64,000 nucleotides of DNA from Symsagittifera roscoffensis (GCF_963678635.1 NC_087066.1:38509755-38573754); one strand, 5' to 3'. Shown: positions 31,035 to 42,879, numbered from the stretch's first letter. Made by a program: numbers and translations. The notes: generated by a model from the sequence alone, not told the origin.

Positions 31035-32184
31035 TTTTTTCTGTTTAAGGTTAATGCTGTCATTTTTTAAGAGCAGCTTTAACTGCAGATGGCTGCTAGT
31101 ATTAAGGAAAAATTAACTGCTATTTATTTGGGTGGTCGGGATATCTTGCCTTTTCTTTGCAAAAACCTTCATGTGGTTACCTCGATAATTAAAAGTCAGC
31201 ATTGGTGGCACGTTCTCATTGCTATTAGAAATGTTCTATTTTTGACCCTTGCTCCTGATGTTACTTTTCTTCCATATGATCTGTTTGAGGATTCGAGACG
31301 CAACCCGAGACGACATGTTATCTGTATACTGGTTTCTAGTCGACTGCTCATGGTTAATTGTTTTGCTCATCAAAATCTTCTCATACAAACGAACTCCTGA
31401 AGACACGGTGAACCGTTAGACTCTTCTTAGACTGAAGAGGAAAAACTGCTAAAGTTTAGAACGATACATGTATCTGTTAGTTTTTAGAAAGCATCCACAA
31501 CTAAATACCCGGTTCCTATTTTTGTTAATTTTTTTTCTGGAAAATCAAAAGACTTTCAGTTGCATTTTCAAGGGTATTTTCTAAGTGAGGAAGAAATATA
31601 TTGCCAGCTTGAAGCACGTTCTCAAGCTCACGTTAAATTTTCTTCAGTTATCATCAACCCAGCGAAAGAAAATTTTTGCACCCTACGATTCTTCCTCAGT
31701 AGCCTTCCTCATTTTTCACAATACCTGGCCATTTCAGCTATGTTTGCGTAATCCGCAACTGAAGTATCTCAGCGTTCAACGTGATAACGAGGTTTAAATA
31801 CCCCCTCACAACCCACCCCTGTTCAAGCGAACGTAGGTTTTGTTTTTGCAATCAGAGCACGTTTGTTTACAATTATTTGTGGGTGTAATCAAAAAAATTT
31901 TTTAAAGTGCTTGTTCATTCTCCAAAACATACTGTCAGAAATGCGCCCATTTTCTGTCGAACTAAAAAAAGATGATTGAACATGAAGAAACCTGACTGAC
32001 AGCCATGTTTAACAGTTTTTTCAGAGTTCTTCCTGCCATTGCTGCTGATTTGTCCTGCTCGTGTGTTTTTTTAACCACTGTCTCACTTGTTTCCTCGAAA
32101 ATGATACTTGTGTTTAGGTTCTTAACATCTGGAGATATGATATTTACACCCGACCCCATGTCAGTGCTTTCAATGACGTTCCTG
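31035..32184 (-). pseudogene. Penelope-like element copy 3, strongly decayed RT-PHD-linker fragment
   Basis: The minus strand aligns in order with PLE copies 1 and 2: NIISPDVKNLNTS (motif A) and RTLKKLLNMAVSQV at 32150-31985; QKMGAFLTV (motif B) about 31940; CSDC, GCEG, RYHVER and ARYCEK (remnants of all four PHD ligand pairs) at 31859-31709; FFRWVDD (motif C); KLTDTCIVLNFSSF (linker) about 31460; NQYTDNMSSRVASRIL about 31315; and PPMLTFNYRGNHMKVFAK about 31200. Many stops, so long dead. It ends at the 5' LTR of element A. Confidence 0.8.
31709..31859 (-). other. Decayed PHD finger in PLE copy 3
   Basis: First pair intact (CSDC), second pair half lost (CEG), third His kept with Cys changed to Arg (YHVER), last pair kept as YC with the final codon now a stop. 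Position relative to motifs B and C is the same as in copies 1 and 2. Confidence 0.72.
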
Positions 32185-33035
32185 TGTGCGAGGCGGTCAT
32201 ATCCTGAAGTTTTATCTTGATTTTGGGTTGAAATGGTATTTATGAAATATTCGAATTGGCCATGCCATGCTCAAGTTTGTCGTAGCAACTGAAATAAAAA
32301 AGAAAAAGAAAACAGAAGAACTGATTGAAAAATGTGAGAAAATCGACAGAAAATTAGTTCAATTACGTCGAATTGATTTTCGCAATTTGTTCAATAAGAA
32401 CCAGTTGGAGTAGAGCTGTCTTAATCCTGACAGAGAACGCCTGACAGAGAGAGCTATTCCGAAAGTTTTATTACTGGAGCACGGAGAATCATGACTGGGT
32501 AGTTCGACGAGTGAAGCGACCCAATTGTCCAGACAATGAAATTACTTGAGTTTAAAGTACTAGTTATTTCTTCAAACTTCTGGAGCCACTTTTGTACATT
32601 AGTTACTTGATTCAAGAGTCGTGTCACTATGTGAAAACTGAGTTTAATTTCTAAAGTGTGTTTTACACAGTCATGTTGTGATAAACCGGGTCTTAGGTTG
32701 ATCCATCTGAAGTGAGTCAAAGATCCACTGTCCAGTAAAAACTAATGGTATTCATTCAGTTCCCAACCCTGTTTTTAACGGCGTTGGCGTGTTTTAGCAA
32801 CTCAGAGAGCTAGCCATGGGGACACTCTTATTTCTAGAGTTGGGTTATTTTGTTAGTAGCCTTTGAGCTGTAACACGCTCTTGATGTCCCATGTCGTAAG
32901 CAAACCGAATCGGCTCCCACCTAAAGAGGTACAAAAGCACAAGAGGCAGTGTACCTGAATCGTGAGCCAATGGTTAGCGGGCTTGTTTCTCGTAAGCTCC
33001 TACGTGACGCGAAAGACTATTACAGAGTGTTTTCA
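32185..33035 (+). repeat. 5' LTR of element A
   Basis: About 851 bp, starting TGTGCGAGGCGGTCATAT and homologous along its length to 49109-49885 and 50974-51853. The right end is placed at tttCA|TGG, where a TGG-starting primer-binding-site candidate (tggggtactaggtg) follows. The end is tentative because the 3' copy is truncated. Confidence 0.75.
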
Positions 33036-34950
33036 TGGGGTACTAGGTGTTTTATGACATCATGATTTCGGAATTGAATCCATTTGACACAGCTCCGGGC
33101 TACATGCCCATTCTAGAGTACCGTTGGTACGGTTCAAATTGAACGTGTTCACCTGCTGGTCGTACGGTGATAGCTTTTTAGGTAAAGTTGTGAACTTTTT
33201 CTCGGTGAGCTTTTGGACACGAGGCTTAGTTAACCAAGTCTGGGGGTCCACTAGAGAGACAAAAAAGGATTAAAAGACATAAAGCGACATAAAAAATGAA
33301 AAGGGAAAATAATTTAAAAGAAAAACCAGTCAAAAGAAAAAATTGTAGATAGATAGATCGGACCCTAACAATAAATAGTAAACTATTACTCTGGATAACA
33401 CCTGGGGATATCACTCGAAAAGTTGACCAATTGGATAGTGAAGGTGTTCAGAGGACTGAAGTCCTGGGAATCAAGAAAGAACACTACTGGGAAAAGGCTA
33501 CCAGAAATGTTGGCAAATACTAGAAGTGTGACCAGTGCAGTGACCACTGGAGCAAATCACCGGGCTGTGCAATTGGGGTCAAATGGGTCTTGTTAACATC
33601 TGATTCAAATTCTAGGAGATTGGTATAAAAGTGAATAAGCGGCAGCCCCTCTTATGTTTAAATTGAGCAAACGTTTTTACTTGAGCAGAACTTCTACGAG
33701 ATTTATTCTGAGTGTTTGAGCACCCATCGCGCTTGATTTGTTTTTTCAATTAGATGAGGTCTATGAAGGGGGGAGGTTAGACAGGGGGCTTATTTTAGAC
33801 ACAGGTTGTGGTTGGAAATTGCAAAAAAGGGGAGTCTTTTCACTGTAATAAAAAAATCGGCAAGGTCGAATCGGTTACATTACTTTCACCACAGTCAGTA
33901 TTGACTGCAATTAAGACAAAAAACGGGTTAAACGCGAAGGTAACCCATAGTGAATGCAAGATACAGATAGCAGTCTGGCCGGATCGGGTGGGGGGTCGGA
34001 GATAATGTTTTTAGAAACCAATAAGGTAAATAATCCAATATACAAAAAACAGTGGTGGAGATAACGCGTGACAACTAGGTACTAGAGAAGTTTTTTGCAA
34101 CGACAGTTTTGACATAATTGATATAATACATTTTTGTTTGAGATTTTATAAGACTTTTTAGTTTTTACTGAGTCGGACTTCGAAAAATTGGTACAATTTT
34201 AAAACAATCAGGCTTTATTTGAAATATTTGTCAAAATAACTTGGTGTAGGAAACCCGATGTAAGCTTTCCAATTGCAATTGATTGGGGGACCGCAGAACA
34301 TTTTAGAGACCTTAAAGTTTTCTTTTGGCAACAATTTTGGAGGTGGGACATTTTACAGGAACTCAAGAGACAGTTTTGACAAGCTAAATCAACTGCCCAA
34401 CAGTAAACTGCTTGAGTCCTGGGAAGCTAACTCAACTGCTCAACACTGGTTTACTGGAGTCCTGGGAAGCTAAATCAACTGCCCAACTTTGGTTTGCTGG
34501 AGTCCTGGCAAGCTAAAACCGCTACCCAAAACTGGAGTCTTGGAAAACTAAAAACAACTGCCCAACACTTAACTCCTGGAAAGCTAAATCAACTACCCAG
34601 CACTGGTTTGTTGAAAACCTGGGAAGCTAAATCAACTGCCCAACACTGGTTTGCTGGAGTCCTGGGAAGCTAAAACCACTGTCCAACACTTGAGTCTTTG
34701 GAAGCTAAAACAACTGCCTAACACTTGAGTCCTGAGAAACTTAATCAATTGATTCTATTATTCAAGATACAGCGGTACCTGAGAAAACAGCAAACCAACA
34801 TGGCACAAAGGTAGACTTTACAGAGCCTCATCATAAGAAACAAGAATCCACTCCATTGCCTCCAATCCATGACATCATAGCATAGGAACCCGTGAATTCA
34901 GCCACAAGAAAAAGCGCATCAAATTCGACCACAGTCCCGTGGGAATCAAA
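33036..34950 (+). other. Element A leader (5' UTR)
   Basis: Non-coding, homologous in patches to the leader of element B (51854-54041): gagcaaacgtttttacttgagcag, gaggttagacagggggct and ggatcgggtggggggtcgg. Contains the minisatellite at 34375-34745. Confidence 0.65.
34375..34745. repeat. Leader minisatellite of element A (about 41-bp unit)
   Basis: About eight or nine units of ctggagtcctgggaagctaaa...caactgcccaacactgg with indels. Confidence 0.9.
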
Positions 34951-34979
34951 TGTTTACGCGAGTATGGCACCGCATGTCA

Positions 34980-36095
34980 CGAAATTGGCAAACAGTTGAA
35001 AAACGAAAAACAGGACACTTGAAGCATTTGACATGAGAAACAGGGAGTCAAGCGAAAAAGGAGGCAATAAATTGAAGAAAACCTTCAAAAAAGATTTGAA
35101 GGCTGATTCGGATGTCTGGATTGACACATGCGTCGAGGTAACGAAGTTACATCTAGAGCAAGATAACTTGAATGATGAAAGATCAGCTTGCACAGCGATT
35201 CTAACCAATCTGGATAGCATAAAATATTCAAAACACTGTTCAACCGAAGCAATGATGAGGTTTGAGAAGAGGAGGCAAAGGGATGACGAAGAGATTGATC
35301 GGTTTCTGGATGATATGGAGAGCTTTAGGAGAAGGAGTGATCCGGAGGAGTCCACAAATGGAGGAACTTCAGCGTTGCATCAAAATTCATCGACTGAGTG
35401 AAAAGTGGCGACTAGAGAACAATGTTGGCAACCTAGTACACGCTATTGAAATATAATGCACCAACCACAGAAGAGAAGAGATGAGGTGCGCCAATTGTGG
35501 GTCAGCAAATCTTCACATTGCAAATGGAACCTCTTACAATCGAAGGATTAAAAGCCTGCGTTATCCACCGGATGACGACGACATGATTCAAAAGGAGGAG
35601 CATGAATTCTACAGTGACTTGACAATCAAGATTTTTGCGAGGTTTTTCTTCTGTAGCCAAAAAAGTCACCCCAGAATAGATTTATCTCTGTTCTAGGAAG
35701 CCGTGAAGAATCAGAATCACCCGAAACACAAATTAGCGAAGACAGGTGTATAAAATAACAGAATTAGACAGGCAGAGAATGACTTGCAAAACAAAGACGT
35801 GATGAAAAATGAACTGGTAACGAAATCCGTAAAGGTAATAGCCGAAGAAAAAGAAGGCAAGGAAACAGGATCCAAAAATAGCTCGAGATAAATTACCAGA
35901 AAGCAAGCAGCGGCAGAAGCTATCAACAAGGTGAAACAGCATCTGGCAACGAAAGAAATTGAGCAAAGGCTGAGACAGGGAACAGAAAAACAGCAAGGAG
36001 ACGAAACATTGACAGAGGGAAGAACCGAACCTGAGTCGAGCGACGCTCTCAAGAGGAGCAATTGCAATACTTTGAAAATGAAAACCGGGGAGCGG
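34980..36095 (+). pseudogene. Element A gag (capsid/nucleocapsid) remnant
   Basis: 35033-35401 carries the retrotransposon gag signature LHLEQDNLNDER, then RRQRDDEEIDRFLDDME and RRRSDPEEST, matching element B at 55370-55680. 35481-35696 has a nucleocapsid knuckle CANCGSANLHIANG whose last Cys is Gly. 35700-36095 is the lysine-rich segment before protease, out of frame in places. At about 36095 it jumps to the RT start; the protease and about 1.5 kb present in B are missing. Confidence 0.8.
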
Positions 36096-36111
36096 GGTAC
36101 ATAGGGCGGGC

Positions 36112-37300
36112 ATGGGGTGTTATTTTTTTTTACATGAAATACAATTCGAGGAGTCGGCGGTACCGAACAGGGAGGGGGCGAGGCGCATGACCCAACACAA
36201 ATCGGATATATTTAGAAAAGAAATAGAAACATCCAAATCACCGTGGGCGTGTGGAGTAGTGATGGCCAAAAAGAATGGAGATCAACTGAGAATCTGTTGT
36301 GACTTTCGATATCTGAACTCCGTCATGGCGAAGGATGCCTATCCCTCCCGAGAATAGACGACAGTCTTTCAAAATTAGGGGATGCTAAATTTCTTACTAC
36401 TCCTGATCTTGGGTCGGCATTCTGCCAGGTACAACTTAGCAAACAAGACAGGGAGAAAGCGTTGTTTTTTTGTGAGCTGGGAATGTTTAATTGGAATAGG
36501 ATGCGTTTTGGCCTATGTAACTTGAAGGCCATTTTCCACAGATTGATGTCACAAGCATTAACAAGAGTAGCGAAGAAAATGGGAACTTGGTCATATAATA
36601 CGTGGACGACGTAGTAATAGCAACGCCAGCTCTGAAGGATCTTATCGAGCGCCTAGACGAGGTGTTTGCACGTAATAAAAGGGTAGACCTGAAGTGCAAG
36701 CCGTCAAAAAGCGAGATCTTAAAGGACTCAAACAAATACCTCGAGAGAAAGGTGGTCAAACATGGCATCAGACTAGATCCAGAGGCAACTTAGGCAGTCC
36801 TGACTTGGAAATCACCAATCACTGAACTTCAGTGAATGGGCTTTCTGGGTTTTGTGAACTTGGTTTCACCTTGGTTTCATCCAGGGCTACGCGGACAAGA
36901 TGTACCCGATGCATCAACTCATGAGAAATGAAAGCAAGAAGTTTACATGGAATAACGCTGCAGAAGAGTCCTTTCAGAATATAAAACAAGAGTTGTGTGA
37001 GGCACCGGTGTTGGGCATACCAACAGAAAATGGCATGTACGTCCTAGACACCGGCGGTTCAGTGGTCGCGATTTCTGGGATACTTCATCAAGAGCAAGAG
37101 TGGAATGGGAAGACCTTTTTGAGACCAATAGCGCACGGGAGCAAAGTCATCAGCCAAACGGATATGAAGTACGGGGCGCCCAATGCGGAGATGATTGTAG
37201 CAGTTGAGGCCCTTTGATTGCGTACCTTCATGGATAAATACAGAGCATACCTGAGCAGCGAGCCACTCAATTTACGGGTGGATGACAGAGGATAGTCTTG
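36112..37300 (+). pseudogene. Element A reverse transcriptase and RNase H remnant
   Basis: 36112-36357 has SPWACGVVMAKKNGDQLR and CCDFRYLNSVMAKDAY. Motif A region follows at about 36410 in a shifted frame (TPDLGSAFCQV). VDDVVIATP with the first Tyr of YVDD mutated is at 36602-36628, then CKPSKSEILKD. 36900-37217 is the RNase H domain (GMYVLDTGGSVVAISGILHQ, LRPIAHGSKV). Five or more stops and shifts. Confidence 0.85.
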
Positions 37301-38430
37301 GTTGAAAACGTACTCAAGGGATCAAAGTTACATCAAAGGGATCAAAGTTACAATAGGATAATTGAGCACAGGAAAGGGGAAAAAAACCAGAAAACAGACA
37401 ACCTTAGTAAAAAGACAGAAATCTACGAGAGGCAAGAGCAGTGGGAAGCTGACAGGCCTGAAATAAAAGATAGATTTTCATTTACTGACAAGGGACAAGA
37501 TTACTTATTACAGTCTGCCACTTAAAAAATGGGTCGAGAAATTAGGGAAACCAATCGAAGATCACCCAGAGTTAATTGCTGATGCTTATAAGAAAGAATC
37601 CTTAGGAGGCAATCGGGAATGTCTAAGGAATTTTTGCTAAAGTCCAAACTAGTTAGGGAGACGTTAACGGCAAACATTTATGACCTACAGGAAGTCGAGA
37701 AAGAGAAAGCAGTGGTAGAGCATGATCTGATGAGATTGTTGCAGAAGCTGGCTGGAAACAAGTCCGCGGTCACGATCGAGAGGAACAATGAAAAAGCAAA
37801 GGTGGGTCCGCATGGAGACAGTCAGCTGGGAGACAAAGAAAATGAGAGTAGAGAAGAGAATCGAACGTTAGTCGAGAGAATAACTGAGAAGGAGAAATTT
37901 TGTTCGGGGAGTCAGAAGACGAATCAGACAGCCTGTGTATGATACTAGTGGAAACAAAACTGAGGAATCAGGACAGAGAGATTCACACGGATCCATTATC
38001 TGGAACGTACAAATAAGCCTCTGATGATGGAAGTGGAGAAGAACTGAATATGAACAAAAGTACAAATATAGAGCCCCAAGAAACGGGGGATTTTTGGGCA
38101 AGATAGTGTGCGTGTAATGACATACACAGCGCGGGGAAAGTTACAGGACATTTTATGGCATTGAAAGAGCATGTGAAGGCGAGGTAGAGGCTATCGGACC
38201 TGAATAGGGCCCAGAAAAATCACAAATTGACTAGCCATCTCTCCAAATGAATAAGAACAGGAACCTAGAGGAAGATACCTATAATATCTTGAGCCAGTTC
38301 TACACGGAACGTAAGGAATTGTTTTATCACACCGCGGTTGGTGCGCTGGCCTGTAAGAGGAGGTATGATGAGAAAATACTGCGCAAACACAACCTCTTCA
38401 TACTATCGCAGCTGTATCAGACATAGTTGT
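37300..38430 (+). pseudogene. Element A spacer between RNase H and integrase
   Basis: Broken frames 37298-37525 (QKTDNLSKKTEIYERQEQ), 37619-37942 and on to 38400 match the intact acidic spacer of element B (59153-60432). Confidence 0.75.
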
Positions 38431-39150
38431 TGTTAAGGTCCCATGACCAAATGGGGCATCAGCGAATCGACAAGGTGCAACATGTAGTACTTCATGCCTG
38501 CAGGTGAGTGACCCAAGGAAAATGAAGCTCCCACTAAAGTCAGTGGAAAGCTCGGAATTCAGTGCGATTTTGCAGATAGACCTCCTGAATATCTGCATGA
38601 CGGATTTGGGGTACAGCCAGATCCTAGTAATCATAGACCAGTTTACGAAACCGGCGGAAGCAGCACCGTGTCAGACAGCGTCGGCAGAGGAATTTTTGAT
38701 CACCCTAGCACGTATTGGATCTCAAGATACGGTTGTCCCTTGACATTCCAGTCAGACAACGGGAAGGCCTTTATCGGGGGAGCTAACAAAAGAATTGATG
38801 AAGAGATCCCATATCGCTCAAGCACACTCGACGACCTATCACCCAGAGACAAATGGATTGGGGGAAAGTCAGAATAGGACACTAGTGAACCTGCTTAGAG
38901 TACACTGCTCTAGGTACATGACAGATTGGGCCAGGTACTTTTTGAAACTGACAGGCAGAGGAGGGCGATGTCAATGCCGTACTTCTAACCAGAATACGAA
39001 GATTGGAAGACTTCACCTCAAGCTTACGTGAGAGAGGCAATCAAGAGAGAACAAGAGTCGAATGATCTGTGGCGACGTATTACAGCTCAATACAGCTGAG
39101 ACATTCGTGAAAGTACCATGAAAGGATACTAAAAACAACGCCATACACGA
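38430..39150 (+). pseudogene. Element A integrase remnant
   Basis: Part of the zinc domain is deleted (SHDQMGHQRIDKVQ directly into the linker). 38504-38743 keeps LQIDLLNICMTDLG (first Asp) and ILVIIDQFTK. TFQSDNGKAFIGG (second Asp) at 38742-38780, and GLGESQNRTLVNLL (Glu) at about 38855-38900. Frameshifted between blocks. Confidence 0.85.
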
Positions 39151-39159
39151 TTGGACCAT

Positions 39160-39830
39160 ATTTATGGTTATTTCAGAATATCATCACGGCGAAGAGGACA
39201 AAAAAGTTATAGAAGAAACGGAGAGGACCATTTATGATAACAAAATTACACTAGCAAGGTAGGTTATAAGGCTTGAGTACTAGACGCGCCGCGCTCTATG
39301 AAAATCTGAAGCCTCATGTTTCGTCACCGGATGATTGGTGTGCACTTCAAAACATGGAAGGTTTGGAGTAAATGTTAGTGGAACCGGAATGCGAGGTGAA
39401 CAAAAAGAGTACCAGAGAGAAGAATGATGACAACGAGATCTCAAGCTTGCATGAGAACGGGAGGATAGAATCTACCCGGATGAAGGCTCTTTTGCCGAAA
39501 ACCAGCACAACATACAATAGATATGGAGACGACTTCTTGATTGACAGCCGGACGAGATTGGGGCAGAGATGGTGAGCGTAGGGGACTACGTGCTAGAGTG
39601 GTAGATCATCAATGATGATGAATCATTCTGACAACAAGAGGATCACAGCGTGCCAGAGCGGGAGATGGATCTGGAAGAGTGCGAAACTGTAAAGAGAGAA
39701 CAGTCAAAGTTGAGAATTCTAGAGTGGATATGTGACCTACCAGAAGCTGAACAACAAGGACAAACCAAGCAAGAAGTTGGCCTATTTGGAGCTGAAATCC
39801 TTCAGAAGAGAAACCACTCCCTGGATGGAT
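39160..39830 (+). pseudogene. Element A pol C-terminal tail
   Basis: Matches element B 61340-61938: YENLKPHVSSPDDWC, MLVEPECEVNKKSTREKND, NRYGDDFLID. It extends past the point where B is cut, through a charged stretch to 39830 (EQSKLRILEWICDLPEAEQQ). This is the integrase C-terminal GPY/F- or chromo-like region plus an acidic tail. Confidence 0.7.
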
Positions 39831-39931
39831 AGCGACGTAGAGACCACTAGTCAGACCCTTAAGTAATCTAGAGTCGGCACCATCGACGGAGACGTCGATA
39901 AATTATTTTGTCTGAGGAGTAAGGGTAGGTT

Positions 39932-40459
39932 TTGCCCATGCCGAAAAATTCAATGATGAAGAAGCTCAGGGAGACAAGAGAAACCAGTGGACTGGAGGTG
40001 GAACAAGAGGAAGTAGAGCCCGCTATTGGCAAAAACTTCCAGACAAATTTTCAAAGACCAAATGAATACTCGGAGAACATCTTGCTCACAGACAGCAATT
40101 TTATCTTGTCAAACAAAGCTTACATGAGCTTCAAGACCAGGTTAGATGCGTATTTGAAAAGAGAATATCAGAATGTCGAGTTCCTGTTCAGAAAGAGACC
40201 GGGAGTTGGAGGTCTAGCGGCATTCCCACCCTCTGTATCGCAGGTGCCGGGCAAATTCCTGTGCTTTTTGGTGACGAAGGTCAGTGAGAAGAATGTGGTG
40301 GACCCTGAACAGGTGGTACTGTCTTTGACGCGACTAAGAGACTTCGTGGTCGAAAGAATAATAGAAGAGATATCGACGCCAGTTTACGATACGAGCAGAG
40401 GCAAATTGAATCTCCGGGAGCTCTATGTAATCTTTAGTGTCTTCACGAAAACGAGATAA
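39932..40459 (+). CDS. Macro-domain-like accessory protein, copy 1 (175 aa)
   Basis: Open frame, Met at 39932. Residues from about 48: ILLTDSNFILSNKAYMSFKT, FLFRKRPGVGGLAAFPP, VPGKFLCFLVTKVSEKN, a predicted helix VVLSLTRLRDFVVERII, and a C-terminal RELYVIFSVF. The order strand, GGLAxFP loop, VPGKxxCFLVTK strand, long helix resembles small OARD1/ALC1-type macro domains, which bind or hydrolyse ADP-ribose. The N-terminal 45 residues are charged. Function is inferred from pattern only and the catalytic residues are not certain. An unrelated accessory protein is the alternative. Confidence 0.45.
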   Translation: MPMPKNSMMKKLRETRETSGLEVEQEEVEPAIGKNFQTNFQRPNEYSENILLTDSNFILSNKAYMSFKTRLDAYLKREYQNVEFLFRKRPGVGGLAAFPPSVSQVPGKFLCFLVTKVSEKNVVDPEQVVLSLTRLRDFVVERIIEEISTPVYDTSRGKLNLRELYVIFSVFTKTR

Positions 40460-40649
40460 CAAAACACTTACACAGGAAATATTACCTGAGCGTTACTTGA
40501 GTCTCGAGTTGGGGTTTGAGTCTTGAGTTAGGGTGGTTTGATACACAATGTAAGATTGAGATTTTGAATGGAAATATTTGACTGCTTACGGAAAAACTGA
40601 TCCAAACTAAAAGGTGCTAAAATATAATCAGAACTGCATCATTTTATAA

Positions 40650-40888
40650 TTAACTTAACGATTGGCGGACATTGGATCAAGCAGCGGACTGATGGACAAA
40701 AAGACTTTTTATCAAAACTCTCTGAAGAGTTTTTGGAGGTTGGTGAATGGGAATACGCTCAGTTGTGGGAACTGGATAAGTCGAAAACTCAATTTGTTTT
40801 ACAGATTGAGTTTGATAAATCATCAAAAGAAACCGAATCGAAACGATTAAAACAAAAAACAAGAGAATCAGTGGGGATCTAGCGATTA
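40650..40888 (+). pseudogene. Small charged ORF after macro-like gene, unit 1
   Basis: The frame from about 40668 to the TAG at 40880 reads WIKQRTDGQKDFLSKLSEEF, VGEWEYAQLWELDKSKTQFV and ESKRLKQKTRES. Well-formed helical coding-like sequence, unrecognised, no Met at its head. Identical layout at 42500-42715. Confidence 0.35.
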
Positions 40889-41049
40889 ACGCTTCGCTGT
40901 CAGGAGGCATTGAAGTAGATATTCTCGATATTCTGGTTTGGTACTTTCTTGAACGATGATCTGGTTTGGTAGTTTCTGAGCGGTAATCTGGTTTGGTACT
41001 TTCTTGAGCAGTAATCTGCTTGGTGCTTTCTCGTGCACTCTGCAATCTT

Positions 41050-41560
41050 TACCCAAGGCTGATCGCTTCTGGAAATCAATTCCGCGGCACTGAAGAGGCA
41101 CACGCTTGGAGAATTAAACAGGCATCTGAGGAATCTGGACGAGCTGATGGCTGTGATATTGAATGTCATCCTGCAACTGAAGTCACAAGGAGAAGGAAGG
41201 GAGTCCGCAATGGTAGTGGTGCTGATGGTGGGCTACACGTCTGTAGAAATCTCGAGTCAAGAGCAAATTAGGTCGCTGTCATGGAACACAAACGGGGGCA
41301 TGCGAGGATTTGACTAGGCAAGAAACACCGGCTTGAGTAACACCACGGAGTATGGTGTTGGTGAGTTTCTTCTTCCTACTAAGCCGACCACGAGAACTGA
41401 GGTTCCCATGGGCAGCAAGCCTACGTCGATGGTTCGATCGCAACAAACAGAAGAAGAATATCCAGACACCACCAGATTCAGAAGGGAATTGGAAAGGATC
41501 CAATGCGAACGTTACCAAGCCACTCTGGATAGGGAGGTGAGCTAGAGCAGACCCTGAAAC
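41050..41560 (+). pseudogene. Helical accessory ORFs, unit 1
   Basis: One frame reads ALKRHTLGELNRHLRNLDEL then AVILNVILQLKSQGEG (about 41080-41200), ending at the TAG near 41316. 41333-41545 reads PTTRTEVPMG, then FRRELERIQCERYQATLDRE, the start of a coiled coil cut by a stop. Unrecognised; possibly the N-terminal part of the SGNH-linked coiled-coil protein. Confidence 0.35.
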
Positions 41561-41830
41561 TGCAAGCGTCAACGGCAACCCGCGAGCAATTAAAGTCCGA
41601 GCTCGAGCAGATAAGAGACAGAAAAAAGTAAGGAGCGAAAGATGAAGACGCCCATTGAACCTCTGATGACTCTATCGAGGCGGGAGTCGAAGATGAAAGT
41701 GGACGAGACCCCCAGGGCGACTGATCGCTTTAATCTGAATCGAGTGGCTCAGGGGCAAATAAGTGAAGATCTATAGACGTAGACCCCTCCAGAGAAGCTC
41801 AAGGAGACAAGAGAAACCAGTGGACTGGAG

Positions 41831-42292
41831 GTGGAACAAGAGGAAGTAGAGCCCGCTGTTGGCAAAAACTTCCAGACCAATTTTCAAAGACCAAATGAAT
41901 ACTCGGAGAACATCTTGCTCACAGAGAGCAATTTCATCTTGTCCAACAAAGCTTACATGAGCTTCAAGACCAGGTTAGATGCGTATTTGAAAAGAGAATA
42001 TCAGAATGTCGAGTTCCTGTTCAGAAAGAGACCGGGAGTTGGAGATCTAGCGGCATTCCCACCCTCTGTATCGCAGGTGCCGGGCAAACTCCTGTGCTTT
42101 TTGGTGACGAAGGTCAGTGAGAAGAATGTGGGGGTCCCTGAACACGTGGTACTGTCTTTGACGCGACTAAGAGACTTCGTGGTCGAAAGAATAATAGAAG
42201 AGATATCGACGCCAGCTTACGAACTGAACAGAGGCAAATTGAATCTCCGGGAGCTCTATGCAATCTTTAGGGTCTTCACGAAAACGAGATAA
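41831..42292 (+). CDS. Macro-domain-like accessory protein, copy 2 (153 aa)
   Basis: Same product as 39932-40459, beginning at MEQEEVEPAVGKNFQTNFQ because the upstream Met is lost at the duplication joint. Differences are few and mostly conservative (GGLAAFPP to GDLAAFPP; VYDTSRG to AYELNRG), so the frame stayed open in both copies. Confidence 0.45.
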   Translation: MEQEEVEPAVGKNFQTNFQRPNEYSENILLTESNFILSNKAYMSFKTRLDAYLKREYQNVEFLFRKRPGVGDLAAFPPSVSQVPGKLLCFLVTKVSEKNVGVPEHVVLSLTRLRDFVVERIIEEISTPAYELNRGKLNLRELYAIFRVFTKTR

Positions 42293-42499
42293 CAAAACAC
42301 CTACACAGGAAATATTACCTGAGCGTTACTTGAGTCTTGAGTTGGGGTTTGAGTCTTGAGTTAGGGTGGTTTGATACACAATGTAAGATTGAGATTTTGA
42401 ATGGAAATATTTGACTGCTTACGGAAAAACTGATCCAAACTAAAAGGTGCTAAAATATAATCAGAACTGCATGATTTTATAATTAACTTAACGATTGGC

Positions 42500-42715
42500 G
42501 GACATTGGATCAAGCAGCGGACTGATGGACAAAAAGACTTTTTATCAAAACTCTCTGAAGAGTTTTTGGAGGTTGGTGAATGGGAATACGCTCAGTGGTG
42601 GGAACTGGATAAGTCGAAAACTCAATTTGTTTTACAGATTGAGTTTGATAAATCATCAAAAGAAACCGAATCGAAACGATTAAAACAAAAAACAAGAGAA
42701 TCAGTGGGGATCTAG
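42500..42715 (+). pseudogene. Small charged ORF after macro-like gene, unit 2
   Basis: Equivalent of 40668-40880; one visible change is AQLWELDKS to AQWWELDKS. Confidence 0.33.
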
Positions 42716-42879
42716 CGATTAACGCTGCGCTGTCAGAAGGCATTGAAGCAGATATTCTTGATATTCTGGTTTGGTACTTTCTTGAACGATGATCTGGTTT
42801 GGTAGTTTCTGAGCGGTAATCTGGTTTGGTACTTTCTTGAGCAGTAATCTGGTTTGGTGCTTTACCCAAGGCTGATTGC

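Larger units (their letters stand above)
39961..41793 (+). repeat. Tandem duplication, unit 1 (1833 bp)
   Basis: Direct repeat of 41794-43637, starting gaagctcagggagacaagag. Units are about 97 percent alike by eye with small indels (for example ctcgtgcactctgcaat only in unit 1). Confidence 0.92.

Noticed and set aside
31089-31400. 103-codon plus-strand ORF (MAASIKEKLTAIYLGGRD start)
   Set aside because: The minus strand here aligns with the PLE linker region, so this is a shadow of decayed PLE copy 3.
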